From assembly GCA_016845175.1 (NCBI GenBank), contig JAERTD010000091.1, forward strand, positions 23,325 through 87,324: a stretch of DNA of 64,000 nt, in the 5' to 3' direction. How positions within the stretch are numbered: position 1 is the stretch's first letter; the number at the start of each line of letters is the position of its first letter. Under the pieces are notes generated by a model. The model was given only the letters and a program-made list of their open reading frames with translations. It ran no database searches and had not been told where the DNA came from. A program made the position numbers and the translations under genes. Below are positions 17,806 to 26,450 of this stretch, in pieces. This stretch comes from Bacteroidota bacterium. GTDB lineage: Bacteria; Bacteroidota; Bacteroidia; Bacteroidales; F082.

Positions 17806-18930
17806 ATGAAGTTTAAAACAAAACTGCTAGTGGTTCTTGTACTTTTCTGTTTAACAGCAGGCCAGTACTTGAACGCTCAAACCAATTTTTTACCAGCCAC
17901 CGCTTTGACCAGCTCAGGCGATAGTTTAAAAGGTTTCATTTCATTTGCTTATGCCAATGAATACCAAAGTCCTTCAAACGAGAAAGGACCACATGAGAAT
18001 ACCATTGTATTATTTAAATCATCGGCCGAGGCTACTGCTTCAAAACTTGATCTTAACCACCTATTGGTGATACATTTTAATGATGGACGCTATTATGAAA
18101 TCTATGCAGATGCCGAAACCCATACACTGGACGTGTACAGATGCCACATCAAAGGTCCTGTGAGTATGTACACTAAAAGTGATGTGCAATTAAAAGACCA
18201 TATCTATCTTGTTTATGATGAATCAGGACTTCAGGAGCTTATCGAAACCAAAACTGAGGTTAAAGAAACCCATGCGGTTAGTAATCGCTATGTAAAAACC
18301 AACAAGCTTTACTACAGAATCTTAAGTGCCGCATACCTGAGTTGCCCAACCATTCTACCCACGCTGGATCGCTATGATCTGAATGTCAAGGATATTAAGA
18401 AATCTCTGCTGAACTACTATGAGTGTAGTGGAGAAAACTTTCATAATTATGAACAGAAAAAGAGCAATGTGGCACGACCAGAATTAGGTGTATATGGAGG
18501 CTTCAACTATTTCCCATTCTATAATGAATCCTATATAAAAACCAATATGGGTTACAATATGGGTGCGTTGGTGAATATTTTTCTCTTCAGCAGTAGAAAA
18601 ACTTTCTCAATTCAAGGTGAGATCAATATGATTTATTTCACACAGGAAGATACCCGTATAGCCAATGACAAATTTGAAGGTCAGTCAACCTCTATCACCA
18701 ATATTGTAAAAAAATACTGGAGAATAAATAGAACGGCAATTTTTGCCGGTGTGGGTTATAACTTGAATATACATTCCAACATCAAGACTTCTGGTTTTAT
18801 ACTCAATGGAGGTTTGAGTCAATCGATTGGACCCATTCAAATTTTTGTTGATTACAGATTTCAAAAGCTATCCAAAGGAGGAGCTTCCTTTGGGAATATC
18901 GGTGTAATACTGAATAGCGACGCTTTTTAA
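17806..18930 (+). CDS. Secreted protein with C-terminal outer-membrane beta-barrel-like domain
   Basis: A 374-residue protein with a signal peptide (MKFKTKLLVVLVLFCLTAGQ, cleavage probably after LNA). Residues ~30-210 form an N-terminal domain with a pattern I recall as widespread but uncharacterised in Bacteroidota (ATALTSSGDSLKGFISF; HFNDGRYYEIYAD). Residues ~220-374 have alternating aromatic/polar strands (GVYGGFNYFPF, YNMGALVNIFLF, IFAGVGYNLNIH, IQIFVDYRFQ), as in small OmpA-like or PorT-like barrels. It is probably an outer-membrane protein. No enzymatic function is suggested. Confidence 0.65.
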   Translation: MKFKTKLLVVLVLFCLTAGQYLNAQTNFLPATALTSSGDSLKGFISFAYANEYQSPSNEKGPHENTIVLFKSSAEATASKLDLNHLLVIHFNDGRYYEIYADAETHTLDVYRCHIKGPVSMYTKSDVQLKDHIYLVYDESGLQELIETKTEVKETHAVSNRYVKTNKLYYRILSAAYLSCPTILPTLDRYDLNVKDIKKSLLNYYECSGENFHNYEQKKSNVARPELGVYGGFNYFPFYNESYIKTNMGYNMGALVNIFLFSSRKTFSIQGEINMIYFTQEDTRIANDKFEGQSTSITNIVKKYWRINRTAIFAGVGYNLNIHSNIKTSGFILNGGLSQSIGPIQIFVDYRFQKLSKGGASFGNIGVILNSDAF

Positions 18931-18942
18931 GCCATAAATTTA

Positions 18943-18950
18943 TATTTTTG
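18943..18950 (+). promoter_or_regulatory. -7 box (TATTTTTG) giving a very short leader
   Basis: TATTTTTG ends only 8 bp before the ATG at 18959, so the dksA/traR-like mRNA would be nearly leaderless. Confidence 0.5.
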
Positions 18951-18958
18951 GTGGTCCT

Positions 18959-19291
18959 ATGAATGCAGAGGAGCGTAAAGCCATAAAAGCCAAAATACTC
19001 AAAGACATTGAGTCAACCACTAAAAAAGTTGGAACACTTAAAGAATTGAGTCAACCCATTGCTCCAGAAGATTCTATAGGCAGGGTTTCGCGAATGGATG
19101 CCATTAATAATAAAAGCATTAATGAGGCCGCTCTCAAACTGTCACAGGAAAAGCTCATTGAACTGGAAGCCATATTACCTGTTCTTGATGATCCCGATTT
19201 TGGCAAATGCCAAGGCTGTGGGACTCAGATTTCCATGGGTAGGGTTATGGTAATGCCCCATCGCAGGCTTTGTATGAAATGTGCCAGATAA
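18959..19291 (+). CDS. TraR/DksA family zinc-finger protein
   Basis: A 110-residue protein ending in the C4 zinc finger of the DksA/TraR family: FGKCQGCG, then LCMKCAR (Cys84, 87, 105, 108). An N-terminal helical region (MNAEERKAIKAKILKDIEST) matches the family's coiled-coil. Members bind RNA polymerase through the secondary channel and modulate initiation, often with ppGpp. The acidic tip residues that define true DksA are not clearly present (the loop reads PIAPEDSIGRVSRMD), so the exact activity is uncertain. The gene is monocistronic with its own promoter. Confidence 0.85.
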   Translation: MNAEERKAIKAKILKDIESTTKKVGTLKELSQPIAPEDSIGRVSRMDAINNKSINEAALKLSQEKLIELEAILPVLDDPDFGKCQGCGTQISMGRVMVMPHRRLCMKCAR

Positions 19292-19371
19292 TAACAGCCC
19301 AGAATTCGTTAGCATGTTGCCTGGCAATTCGCAGGGTTAAGGTCTAATCATAAGCAGAGCACAAGTTTCTC

Positions 19372-19400
19372 TTGTTGCTTATATATAAATACTACATTTG
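19372..19400 (+). promoter_or_regulatory. Promoter TTG-N18-TACATTTG beside the methyltransferase start
   Basis: TTG at 19372-19374 and TACATTTG at 19393-19400 are 18 bp apart. The ATG at 19404 begins 3 bp after the box, so the mRNA should be leaderless or nearly so. A TTG codon at 19398 is part of the box and not a start. Confidence 0.55.
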
Positions 19401-19403
19401 AGC

Positions 19404-20156
19404 ATGGACGATTCGGTATTTTATAGCAGTATTAGTCAGTATTACGACCACATCTTTCCTCTAAACAAGGCGCAGCTTAGCTTTATTGAAACGCAGCCTA
19501 ATTATGGAAGTAACCTGAGAATTCTTGACATGGGCTGTGGTAGTGGCAGTTTGTCTCTGGCATTGGCAGAAAGAGGGCATCAGATAGATGCTATTGATTA
19601 TGATGCTGAGATGATTGGTCTGGCAAATGAAAAAGCCAAAACCAACACGGCAAAGGTGAAACCTAAGTTTCAGCAAATGGACATGAGAGAAATTGCCCAG
19701 CATTTTCCTGAAAACAGTTTTGATCAGGTGCTGTGTTTTGGCAACACCCTGGTGCACCTTGCCGATATGGAAACCATAGCTGGATTTATTAATTCAATGG
19801 CACGACTTTGCAAACCCGGAGGTATGATACTAATTCAATTGTTGCATTATCAAAACATTTTCACCAACAGGAAGGCTAAATTACCCATAATCGAAAATGA
19901 GAAGATTCGTTTCGAACGCCATTATTCCTATGGAGATGAAAGAACAATTGATTTTAAAACTTCTCTGATGATCAAGGAGAGTGGTCAGCTTATACAAAAC
20001 TGCATACCTCTATATGCTATTTTTAAAGAAGAATTGGAATTGCTTTTATCACATGCCGGACTAAGCCATATTAAATTCTACGGAAACTTTAATTCGGAAG
20101 CATTGGAAGAAGATAGTATCCCTCTGGTGGTATCAGCTCAAAAAAGTAACCCATAA
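19404..20156 (+). CDS. Class I SAM-dependent methyltransferase
   Basis: A 250-residue Rossmann-type methyltransferase. Motif I is RILDMGCGSGSLSLALAERG, the acidic end of strand 2 is DAIDYDAEMI, motif II/III is DQVLCFGNTLVHL, and the post-core begins LCKPGGMILIQLLHY. The N-terminus (SSISQYYDHIFPLN) is that of small-molecule methyltransferases rather than RNA or protein ones, but the substrate cannot be deduced. The start is set at ATG 19404 because the alternative TTG lies within the promoter. It converges on the barrel gene at 20188. Confidence 0.85.
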   Translation: MDDSVFYSSISQYYDHIFPLNKAQLSFIETQPNYGSNLRILDMGCGSGSLSLALAERGHQIDAIDYDAEMIGLANEKAKTNTAKVKPKFQQMDMREIAQHFPENSFDQVLCFGNTLVHLADMETIAGFINSMARLCKPGGMILIQLLHYQNIFTNRKAKLPIIENEKIRFERHYSYGDERTIDFKTSLMIKESGQLIQNCIPLYAIFKEELELLLSHAGLSHIKFYGNFNSEALEEDSIPLVVSAQKSNP

Positions 20157-20189
20157 ACTCCAATATATTCTCCTGGATACCTGGAGTTT
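20155..20189. terminator. Possible bidirectional terminator hairpin between convergent genes
   Basis: AAACTCCA (20155-20162) pairs with TGGAGTTT (20182-20189) across a 19-base loop that can fold further (TCCTGGATACCTGGA). The stem overlaps the stop codons of both convergent genes. There is no long T-run on either side, so efficiency is doubtful. Confidence 0.4.
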
Positions 20190-21126
20190 AATTGGGATTG
20201 AAGTTCAGACTCTTAGACAACCTTAATGTAACCACATAATTATTGGTGAGCTGTGTTCCATTCATATTCTTATAAAATGGATAATCATACTTAAGCGACA
20301 CATTCCAGGTTTTAAAGAAATTATACCTGATTTGAGGAGAAATAAACATGACGTGACCACCCGTAGCATGTATTAAGTCCCCATCTTTATTTGAGGCCTT
20401 ATCCCGATATTGGCTTCTCAGTTGTAAAGCCAAAGTAAGGGCCTTGCGAATTTTATAACCCACATACAAGGAATTATTGTAGAGGTTACCATACTTATAA
20501 TTGGTTCGGTCGGTTTTAATACGCTGGGAATATTCAAATGAATTATCAAAAAATAAAGCCAAATTGCCATCCATATATAATTTTGAAAACAGAAGACCCA
20601 AATGGTATTTATAACTCCCTGAAGATGGTTGAATGTCAATAGGTAAGATTACTGAACCATCTTCCTGATCAAAATCTCCAACAGGAAGGGTAATTCTAAA
20701 CCTTGGAAAAATATTAAACAATCTTTTGCTGTTTCGATAGGCCAGATACTGGGCACCTATCACCAGGTCGCCAAAACCAGTGGCATTGCGATTTTGATCA
20801 AACACAAAATATTGCGCTTTTGAAAAAAAGTAACCCATTTCAGCACTTAGCTTTAACCTACTCGTAATACCATAAGAAATGTTAACCGAAGAATATAAAA
20901 AATAAGAGTAGTCAATATATTCGTAGTCCGACTTATTGCTTCCTTTGAAATATATATCGGAATAGCTGTAGGTACCCAGTGCACTAATTTCCATGATTTT
21001 TTTTCCACCACCACTTGCTGAACCATCATCAGTAATTGGGTTACCAGCGGCACAGCATTGGGATTGAACACCTAGTGAACAACAAAACACAAGGCTGAAG
21101 ATGCATAGAAAAATGTATTTGCACAT
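20188..21126 (-). CDS. Outer-membrane beta-barrel protein with Cys-Cys at the mature N-terminus
   Basis: A 312-residue protein with a signal peptide (MCKYIFLCIFSLVFCCSLGV, then QSQ) followed by a striking start to the mature part, CCAAGNPITDDGSASGGGKK. The remainder is a barrel-like series of amphipathic strands (SALGTYSYSDIYFKG, SSVNISYGITSRLKLSAEMG, FPRFRITLPVGDFDQ, NNYVVTLRLSKSLNFNPN). The Cys-Cys/Gly-rich lead sequence could bind metal or heme, and it is the third gene in a row with paired or spaced cysteines after the HMA-T9SS protein and the Cys-Cys lipoprotein. A metal-related porin or transporter is my inference. No direct signature for a named family is visible. Confidence 0.66.
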   Translation of the reverse strand: MCKYIFLCIFSLVFCCSLGVQSQCCAAGNPITDDGSASGGGKKIMEISALGTYSYSDIYFKGSNKSDYEYIDYSYFLYSSVNISYGITSRLKLSAEMGYFFSKAQYFVFDQNRNATGFGDLVIGAQYLAYRNSKRLFNIFPRFRITLPVGDFDQEDGSVILPIDIQPSSGSYKYHLGLLFSKLYMDGNLALFFDNSFEYSQRIKTDRTNYKYGNLYNNSLYVGYKIRKALTLALQLRSQYRDKASNKDGDLIHATGGHVMFISPQIRYNFFKTWNVSLKYDYPFYKNMNGTQLTNNYVVTLRLSKSLNFNPN

Positions 21127-21172
21127 CTGATGTAAGTTTAATAAAAAGCTTTGGCAAGGGTTGGTTTACGAC

Positions 21173-21541
21173 CTAAGGTTTATCAATAACTATAACGATA
21201 GTTTCCGAAACCGAGCCATTATCATTCGATGCTGTACATGTGATTATCTTCTCTCCTATACAACACTCAGAGCCGGTGAACCTGACTTGTGATCCATCCT
21301 CATTTAACACAAAGATATCACCCAAATCCACCTCCCATACAAAGCTTAAGCCCCCACCTGTGGCTTCACAGCTAATAGTTGCGAACTCTTCACCTCCAAA
21401 ATTAATGTTGGATTTATCTGAACTTAAACTTACAATTTCAGGAGTTGTAGTTTCAACATTTGCTGCTGGTGAGTCTTCTTTTTCACATGAGATCAAAAAA
21501 ACCACGGACAAAACAATTATTGTTAATATTCTGAATTTCAT
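21173..21541 (-). CDS. Ig-like-domain lipoprotein with a Cys-Cys motif
   Basis: A 123-residue lipoprotein (MKFRILTIIVLSVVFLIS, then C19) with a single Ig/PKD-like beta-sandwich: ISCEATGGGLSFVWEVDLGD, then FTGSECCIGEKIITCTASN. Four cysteines in the mature domain, including an adjacent pair, are unusual for such a small Ig-like module and could form disulfides or a metal site. ATG 21541 is chosen over TTG 21547. It lies 11 bp after the HMA-T9SS gene and 46 bp before the barrel gene, so the three are probably one operon. Confidence 0.68.
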   Translation of the reverse strand: MKFRILTIIVLSVVFLISCEKEDSPAANVETTTPEIVSLSSDKSNINFGGEEFATISCEATGGGLSFVWEVDLGDIFVLNEDGSQVRFTGSECCIGEKIITCTASNDNGSVSETIVIVIDKP

Positions 21542-21552
21542 ACTCAAACCTC

Positions 21553-22227
21553 CTATTGTTTACTAATCTTAATTCTGGAAATAATGTTATTGTTTCTTGA
21601 GAAAACCATCAAATAGTTGCCTGCAGCCATATGGTTTGACTCAATCTGATCATATGCTGAATAAATGTCTTTGGACTTTATTAAATGTCCGGCCATAGAA
21701 TATACATCAAGTCTTGCACTTCCCTTCTCTGAAACTGAAGGAAGCTGTATATTAAAATAAGTATTTCCCATCGATGGATACACTTTAATATCTGTTTCAG
21801 CCAGTGCATCTTCAATCGAAACATGAGGCATCCACAAATCCATTAAACTCAGGTAGCCAACTTCCACTTGAGTATAATCTATGGTTCTTTCATACTCACA
21901 ACAAGTACCTACCAGTAGTTCATAAGCTGCATCAGGAGCTTTAAACCATTCAGTATCATGCCCTGTATCAGCCACCGCCTGCATAATGATAAATGCATCG
22001 GTAATTAAGTCATCATAAGTTACTGAGGTAATTTTTTCGAAAGGATCGTATTCGGAGGATGAGACACCCTCCACATAACTCAATTTATCCTCAATCCTAA
22101 GTTTACAGATATAACAATTTCCCAGTGTGATAAATTGAATCGTAAAATCCTCCCTTTGTTGAGCTAAGAGACTCGTACTGGTAATAACTATGGAGAGAAA
22201 AATTAATAAAGTAGATTTCATTTTCAT
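21553..22227 (-). CDS. Secreted HMA-like (heavy-metal-associated) protein with T9SS sorting domain
   Basis: From ATG 22227 the protein starts with a signal peptide (MKMKSTLLIFLSIVITSTSL, then LAQQ). The next ~75 residues read as a ferredoxin-like HMA metal-binding domain: FITLGNCYICKLRIEDKLSY (CxxC), VEGVSSSEYDPFEKITSVTY, then IMQAVADTGHDTEW. A linker with two more cysteines (VGTCCEYERT) follows. The C-terminal ~75 residues form a T9SS type A sorting domain (IKVYPSMGNTYFNIQLPS ... SRIKISKQ). HMA domains normally shuttle Cu, Zn or Hg ions in the cytosol or sit on P-type ATPases; here the architecture predicts export to the cell surface. The longer frame to 22278 would put a non-signal stretch first and is rejected. 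Confidence 0.74.
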   Translation of the reverse strand: MKMKSTLLIFLSIVITSTSLLAQQREDFTIQFITLGNCYICKLRIEDKLSYVEGVSSSEYDPFEKITSVTYDDLITDAFIIMQAVADTGHDTEWFKAPDAAYELLVGTCCEYERTIDYTQVEVGYLSLMDLWMPHVSIEDALAETDIKVYPSMGNTYFNIQLPSVSEKGSARLDVYSMAGHLIKSKDIYSAYDQIESNHMAAGNYLMVFSRNNNIISRIKISKQ

Positions 22228-22425
22228 ATTGGCTGAAGTATTACAAATAATTTCTGCCAAAAATAGGTTCATTACCATGAGATCGGCATTCAGAAAACAA
22301 CGAATACAACGTGAAAAACGCGATTAACATTCCACTTTTACCCGGGAAATATCGACTTGACAGGTATAGATTGGATCTAATAAATCCAATTATTTTTATC
22401 GGGTTTGCATCAACTCAATGGATTA

Positions 22426-23286
22426 TCAACTTAACTCACTAATTTTTATTAGTCTGTCCATATTCTTAACTTGAATGATACTGCCATCATTTTCAATAAC
22501 TTCCTCTTTTTCCAGTTCTTTAAGAATTCTGATAACACTATCCTTGGACATGCCTGTTAGTTCAGCCATGTCTTGTCTTGATAAGGCAATCTTATTACCG
22601 CGATCATTAAATATTTTTTCATGCAGGTATATCAGACTGTCGGCAAGTCGTCCATGGATATTTTTATGGGTAAGACAGTTAAACCTTTCATAATTGAAAA
22701 TACCATCCCAACTGATCAGTTCCATGAATGATTCGGCAAATCGTTTATTCTCTCTGATCACCTGTTTAAAAACATGCAGATCAATAAAGCAAACCGATGA
22801 TTCTTCCACAGCTCTTACTGAGGAATAATGAACCTGGTCAGCATAAATCCCAGGTGCCCCCAGAAAATTGGTAGGTTTAATGAATTGCAAAACCAAATTC
22901 CTATCACCAGAACCTTCTATATATACTTTTGCGATTCCAGAGGTAAAACTGATGACATGGGACATGGGTGCCCCTTGTTTGACAATGATTTCACCCTTCC
23001 TAAATACAACATGTCTTTTATTACAATTAATCAGCTCAAGTTCAGCATCGGACAAAACCTTGAACAAAGGTGATTTCATGGAACAAAATCTACAATTCAT
23101 ATCTTTTAAACATTCCATTAGAAAATAGTTTTTATTACATTGTACATCTTGGATGAGATCCGATGGTATGAGACCCTTTCTATAAATGAGTGAAGCTGAC
23201 AATTCCCGACAAATATAATCAACAAGAGATAGGTTTGTCAGGTGATGCAAGGAAATAGCCTGGAAGACTTCCTTGTAGATTGTCAT
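22426..23286 (-). CDS. Crp/Fnr-family transcription regulator with N-terminal cysteine motif
   Basis: The C-terminal ~220 residues form a cyclic-nucleotide-binding-like fold (FRKGEIIVKQGAPMSHVISF, FLGAPGIYA) and a Crp-type helix-turn-helix (ALSRQDMAELTGMSKDSVIR). Ahead of this is a cysteine cluster, ECLKDMNCRFCSMKS (C59-x5-C65-x2-C68, with C88 nearby), which could hold an Fe-S cluster as FNR does, although the spacing is different. The full frame from ATG 23286 is 286 residues. Starting at ATG 23118 would give 230, the usual family size, so the first 56 residues are uncertain. It is divergent from hpdB and the obvious candidate for its regulation, plausibly in response to oxygen. Confidence 0.85.
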   Translation of the reverse strand: MTIYKEVFQAISLHHLTNLSLVDYICRELSASLIYRKGLIPSDLIQDVQCNKNYFLMECLKDMNCRFCSMKSPLFKVLSDAELELINCNKRHVVFRKGEIIVKQGAPMSHVISFTSGIAKVYIEGSGDRNLVLQFIKPTNFLGAPGIYADQVHYSSVRAVEESSVCFIDLHVFKQVIRENKRFAESFMELISWDGIFNYERFNCLTHKNIHGRLADSLIYLHEKIFNDRGNKIALSRQDMAELTGMSKDSVIRILKELEKEEVIENDGSIIQVKNMDRLIKISELS

Positions 23287-23312
23287 GAATCAATTTTTTC
23301 TTTAACTTTGAG

Positions 23313-23431
23313 TTCACCCTAGAATACTGAAGGTGAATGAATTCACAGCACCATTAATTGTCAGGGATTAAATTCCTCTGAATACATATTCGCAAACTGG
23401 ATTCAAAAAACTCAATAGCATTCAATTGAAT
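23313..23431. promoter_or_regulatory. Palindromes in the regulator/hpdB intergenic region
   Basis: The 174-bp gap between the divergent Crp/Fnr gene and hpdB holds TTCACC (23313-23318) with GGTGAA (23332-23337) as an inverted repeat, TGAATTCA (23338-23345), and a perfect 12-bp palindrome ATTCAATTGAAT (23420-23431) 29 bp before the hpdB ATG. Any of these could be a regulator site; none is a textbook CRP or FNR box. I see no clear TAnnTTTG box for hpdB. Confidence 0.35.
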
Positions 23432-23460
23432 TGGCTGCTCTAACCTAATAACCTGATAAG

Positions 23461-26148
23461 ATGAACACCCCAACTAACGGAAAGGAGCATGATAGTCAGT
23501 ATAACCATTTTGGCAAGCTGGCATCCGAACAAACAACTGTACGAGAAGCTACTGATGCTCCTTCTTCAAGAACCCTCAGAGCCAAAGAACGTTACTTTGT
23601 CACCAAATCCTCGGCAAGCATCGAATACCCCTATTGGTATACCAGAACCTGGGAAGCGCTGGAAGGTGAGATACCCATTATCCGAAGAGCTGAAGCCATG
23701 AAATCGGCTTTTTCTCATATCACTCCTGTGGTTTATCCCGGCGAGCTTATTGCCATGAGCAAGGCCAATTATCTCAGAGGATCCTTTCCGATGCCATGGT
23801 TATCAGAGGCCTATTTTATGGCTGCAGAAGGTGAGATGTATCAGGAAGCTTTACAAGCCGGCAAGGTTAGTGCTGATACAGTAACCACTATGGGTCAGGG
23901 AGGTGGAAATGTCACCAAAAGTATGGGCAAAGTCTTGTCCATTGCAGGTAAATTTGGTTTGCGATCCGAGGAAATGCCCATGTTGGTGAAGATAGCCAAG
24001 AAATGGCATAATAAATCGGTGGATGATGTGGGCCACAAATACGAACAAATGGTACCCGGATATGATACCAAAGAGGAAATTATGCGTTCGGTCATCTGTA
24101 TGTTCGATTCAGGCTATACCTTGCCACAGGGCCGGGAGGTGATGAATTACTATTATCCCTTACAATATGGCATCGATGGAATCATTGATATGTGCAAGGA
24201 AGGCATCGAAGAAACTGCTGGCTATCCTGATATGGACCGATTGTATTTCTACAAGGCCATCATGCTCATGTTGGAAGGAATCCAAACCTGGATAAGAAAC
24301 TATGCAGAGGAATACAAAGAAATAGCCACCTATTGCACTGAGGAACAAGAAAAAGAGGAATATCTGGACTTGGCAGAGAGGTTGTTATGGTTATCATCCA
24401 AACCTCCGAGAAGCTTTTTTGATGCAGTACAACTCACCTGGATCTTTCATATTGCTGTACTCAATGAAGATGCCATCTCTGGTTTGTCACCCGGACGCCT
24501 CGGGCAGGTACTCTACCCCTATTGGAAAAGTGATATGGATAAGGGTATTATTAGCAGGGAATTAAGTTTGGAATGGCTGGAAAATATGCGCATGAAATTC
24601 ACTCAAATTGACTGCTTTGCTTCCATGGGCGTCGTGGGTGGAGTGCTCTCGGGCAATACCTTTAACAATCTGTGTGTGGGTGGACTTGACAAAGAAGGGA
24701 ACAGCGCAGCCAATGAGTTGGAAGCGCTGATACTGAAAGCTGGAATGACTTGTGATACTCCTCAGCCTACACTTTCACTATTATTCGATGAAAAATCACC
24801 TGAAGACTTCCTGTTGAAAGGCGTGGAATGCACCAAGGTCGGTACTGGTTATCCAGCCTGGATTAACAACCAGGTGGCCATGGAATTCCTAATGACTAAT
24901 TATGTGGAAGAAGGCATGACCATTGAGGAAGCAAGAGCCTGGGCCATAGGGGGTTGTCTGGAGACTTCTGCCTGTTCGTGGATGCCTCTTGAATATGAAG
25001 ATATGACGCATTATATACCTGGAGGCTCTGCTCCTGCCACCAGTGTGGGTGTGCATTTTATATCACTTCCCAAAATACTCGAAACTGTCTTGAGCAGGGG
25101 TATTGACAAAAGAACAGGACAAAGGGTATATGAAGACCATCATTTCATATTAGATTCATATGAATCGGTCTGGAAGGCCTTTAAAAAGTATTTCAGGGAA
25201 ACGGTAAAAGTGCTTACCCTGACCAATAATATACAGCATGATGCCTGGAGAAAGATCACACCCTCCCTGGTAAACTCCATGCTTAAACCTGATTGTCTTA
25301 CCAAAGGGAAAGATATCGGACAACAGGGCTCACGTTACAACAGAACCTTCAATGTGGAAATCTGTGGGGGTGTGAACCTTGCCAATGCCCTTGCCTCATT
25401 GAAGAAGAATGTGTTTGAGGACAAGAACTTTAGCCTTAAAGAGTTACGGGAAGCCCTGGATGCCAACTTTGGTTACAAAACTGCACAGGAAACAGGCTCC
25501 TATTCTCTAATTGATCAGCAAAAGTCAGAGAACTTCTTAACCTACCTTAAGATTCATAAACTGTGTATGGATGCCCCGAAATATGGTAATGATGACCCCA
25601 TGGTTGATGGTATATTTAAGGAGTGGCAGGAATGGTTTGCAGACATGTGTAGCGATTACACCTCTTTATACGACAAGGCCTTATACCCTTGTCAGATTTC
25701 AGTTTCCACCCATGCACCTATGGGAGCGGTTACCTTAGCTACTCCTGATGGCAGGCTGGCTGGCACTACCTTTGTGGATGGGTCTGTTTCGGCCTATCCA
25801 GGCACCGACAACAATGGACCTTATGCGCTGTTCAACTCGGCAACCTGTTACAACCATGCCTTGTCACAAAACTCACAATTGAATATGAAAATACATCCAT
25901 CGGTTGTGCAGGGACGTGAAGGGGCCAAGAAATTCCTTGAAATGATCAAAGCCTATTTGCGACAGGGTGCCTTTCATGCTCAATTTAATGTGGTGGATTC
26001 ACGCATGTTAAAAGATGCACAAGAGAATCCGGATGAATACAGGGGTCTCATGGTTCGCGTGGCTGGCTTTACACAGTACTGGGTTGAGCTTGGCAAACAG
26101 ATTCAGGATGAAGTTATCGCCAGGACTGAATACCAGGAGATTGGTTAA
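23461..26148 (+). CDS. hpdB: 4-hydroxyphenylacetate decarboxylase-type glycyl radical enzyme, large subunit
   Basis: An 895-residue glycyl radical enzyme. The active-site cysteine is in AIGGCLETS (Cys499) with Glu501 two residues later. Other visible candidates are His532 (GVHFIS), Glu633 (NVEICGG) and the glycyl radical site VRVAGFTQYWVELG (Gly869). From memory, the clostridial enzyme uses Cys503, Glu505, His536, Glu637 and Gly873, so all five sit at the same offset of four. The sequence also shares FDSGYTLPQGREV, RGSFPMPW, LNEDAISG and IQDEVIARTEY with that subfamily. The reaction would be decarboxylation of 4-hydroxyphenylacetate to p-cresol in tyrosine fermentation; a related arylacetate remains possible. 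The next two genes encode its small subunit and activase. The enzyme would be irreversibly damaged by oxygen. Confidence 0.9.
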   Translation: MNTPTNGKEHDSQYNHFGKLASEQTTVREATDAPSSRTLRAKERYFVTKSSASIEYPYWYTRTWEALEGEIPIIRRAEAMKSAFSHITPVVYPGELIAMSKANYLRGSFPMPWLSEAYFMAAEGEMYQEALQAGKVSADTVTTMGQGGGNVTKSMGKVLSIAGKFGLRSEEMPMLVKIAKKWHNKSVDDVGHKYEQMVPGYDTKEEIMRSVICMFDSGYTLPQGREVMNYYYPLQYGIDGIIDMCKEGIEETAGYPDMDRLYFYKAIMLMLEGIQTWIRNYAEEYKEIATYCTEEQEKEEYLDLAERLLWLSSKPPRSFFDAVQLTWIFHIAVLNEDAISGLSPGRLGQVLYPYWKSDMDKGIISRELSLEWLENMRMKFTQIDCFASMGVVGGVLSGNTFNNLCVGGLDKEGNSAANELEALILKAGMTCDTPQPTLSLLFDEKSPEDFLLKGVECTKVGTGYPAWINNQVAMEFLMTNYVEEGMTIEEARAWAIGGCLETSACSWMPLEYEDMTHYIPGGSAPATSVGVHFISLPKILETVLSRGIDKRTGQRVYEDHHFILDSYESVWKAFKKYFRETVKVLTLTNNIQHDAWRKITPSLVNSMLKPDCLTKGKDIGQQGSRYNRTFNVEICGGVNLANALASLKKNVFEDKNFSLKELREALDANFGYKTAQETGSYSLIDQQKSENFLTYLKIHKLCMDAPKYGNDDPMVDGIFKEWQEWFADMCSDYTSLYDKALYPCQISVSTHAPMGAVTLATPDGRLAGTTFVDGSVSAYPGTDNNGPYALFNSATCYNHALSQNSQLNMKIHPSVVQGREGAKKFLEMIKAYLRQGAFHAQFNVVDSRMLKDAQENPDEYRGLMVRVAGFTQYWVELGKQIQDEVIARTEYQEIG

Positions 26149-26192
26149 TGTGATGCGAATACAAATACACACTTAAAATAAGACCTGACATT

Positions 26193-26450
26193 ATGGACTA
26201 TACCCACAAAGATTGCAAACATTTCCTTGCGGTGGATGTATTCAAAGGTATATGCAAGCGCGACCAGGATAATATTCTGGCCGATGATAGCAGTTGTGAT
26301 CGATTTGACTTGCTGGAACGATGCAAATACTGCAAGAATTACAAGGCAACCCAGGAGCAATTAGGCCTTTGTATGGATACAGTGGATGCTTATCCTGACA
26401 TGATTGCCAAAACCTGTAATGACTTCCAATGGAGAAGCCATCAAGCCTAA
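26193..26450 (+). CDS. hpdC: 4-hydroxyphenylacetate decarboxylase-type small Fe-S subunit
   Basis: An 85-residue protein with the ligand pattern of the HPAD small subunit: His5, Cys8, Cys21 and Cys35 in the first half, and Cys44, Cys47, Cys60 and Cys75 in the second, enough for two [4Fe-4S] clusters. Landmarks are HKDCKHFLAVDVFKGIC and RCKYCKNY. This subunit is a hallmark of HPAD among glycyl radical enzymes and, as known for the clostridial enzyme, binds the large subunit and influences its oligomeric and radical state. It starts 44 bp after hpdB, and its last 22 bp overlap the activase gene, so all three are probably co-translated. Confidence 0.9.
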   Translation: MDYTHKDCKHFLAVDVFKGICKRDQDNILADDSSCDRFDLLERCKYCKNYKATQEQLGLCMDTVDAYPDMIAKTCNDFQWRSHQA

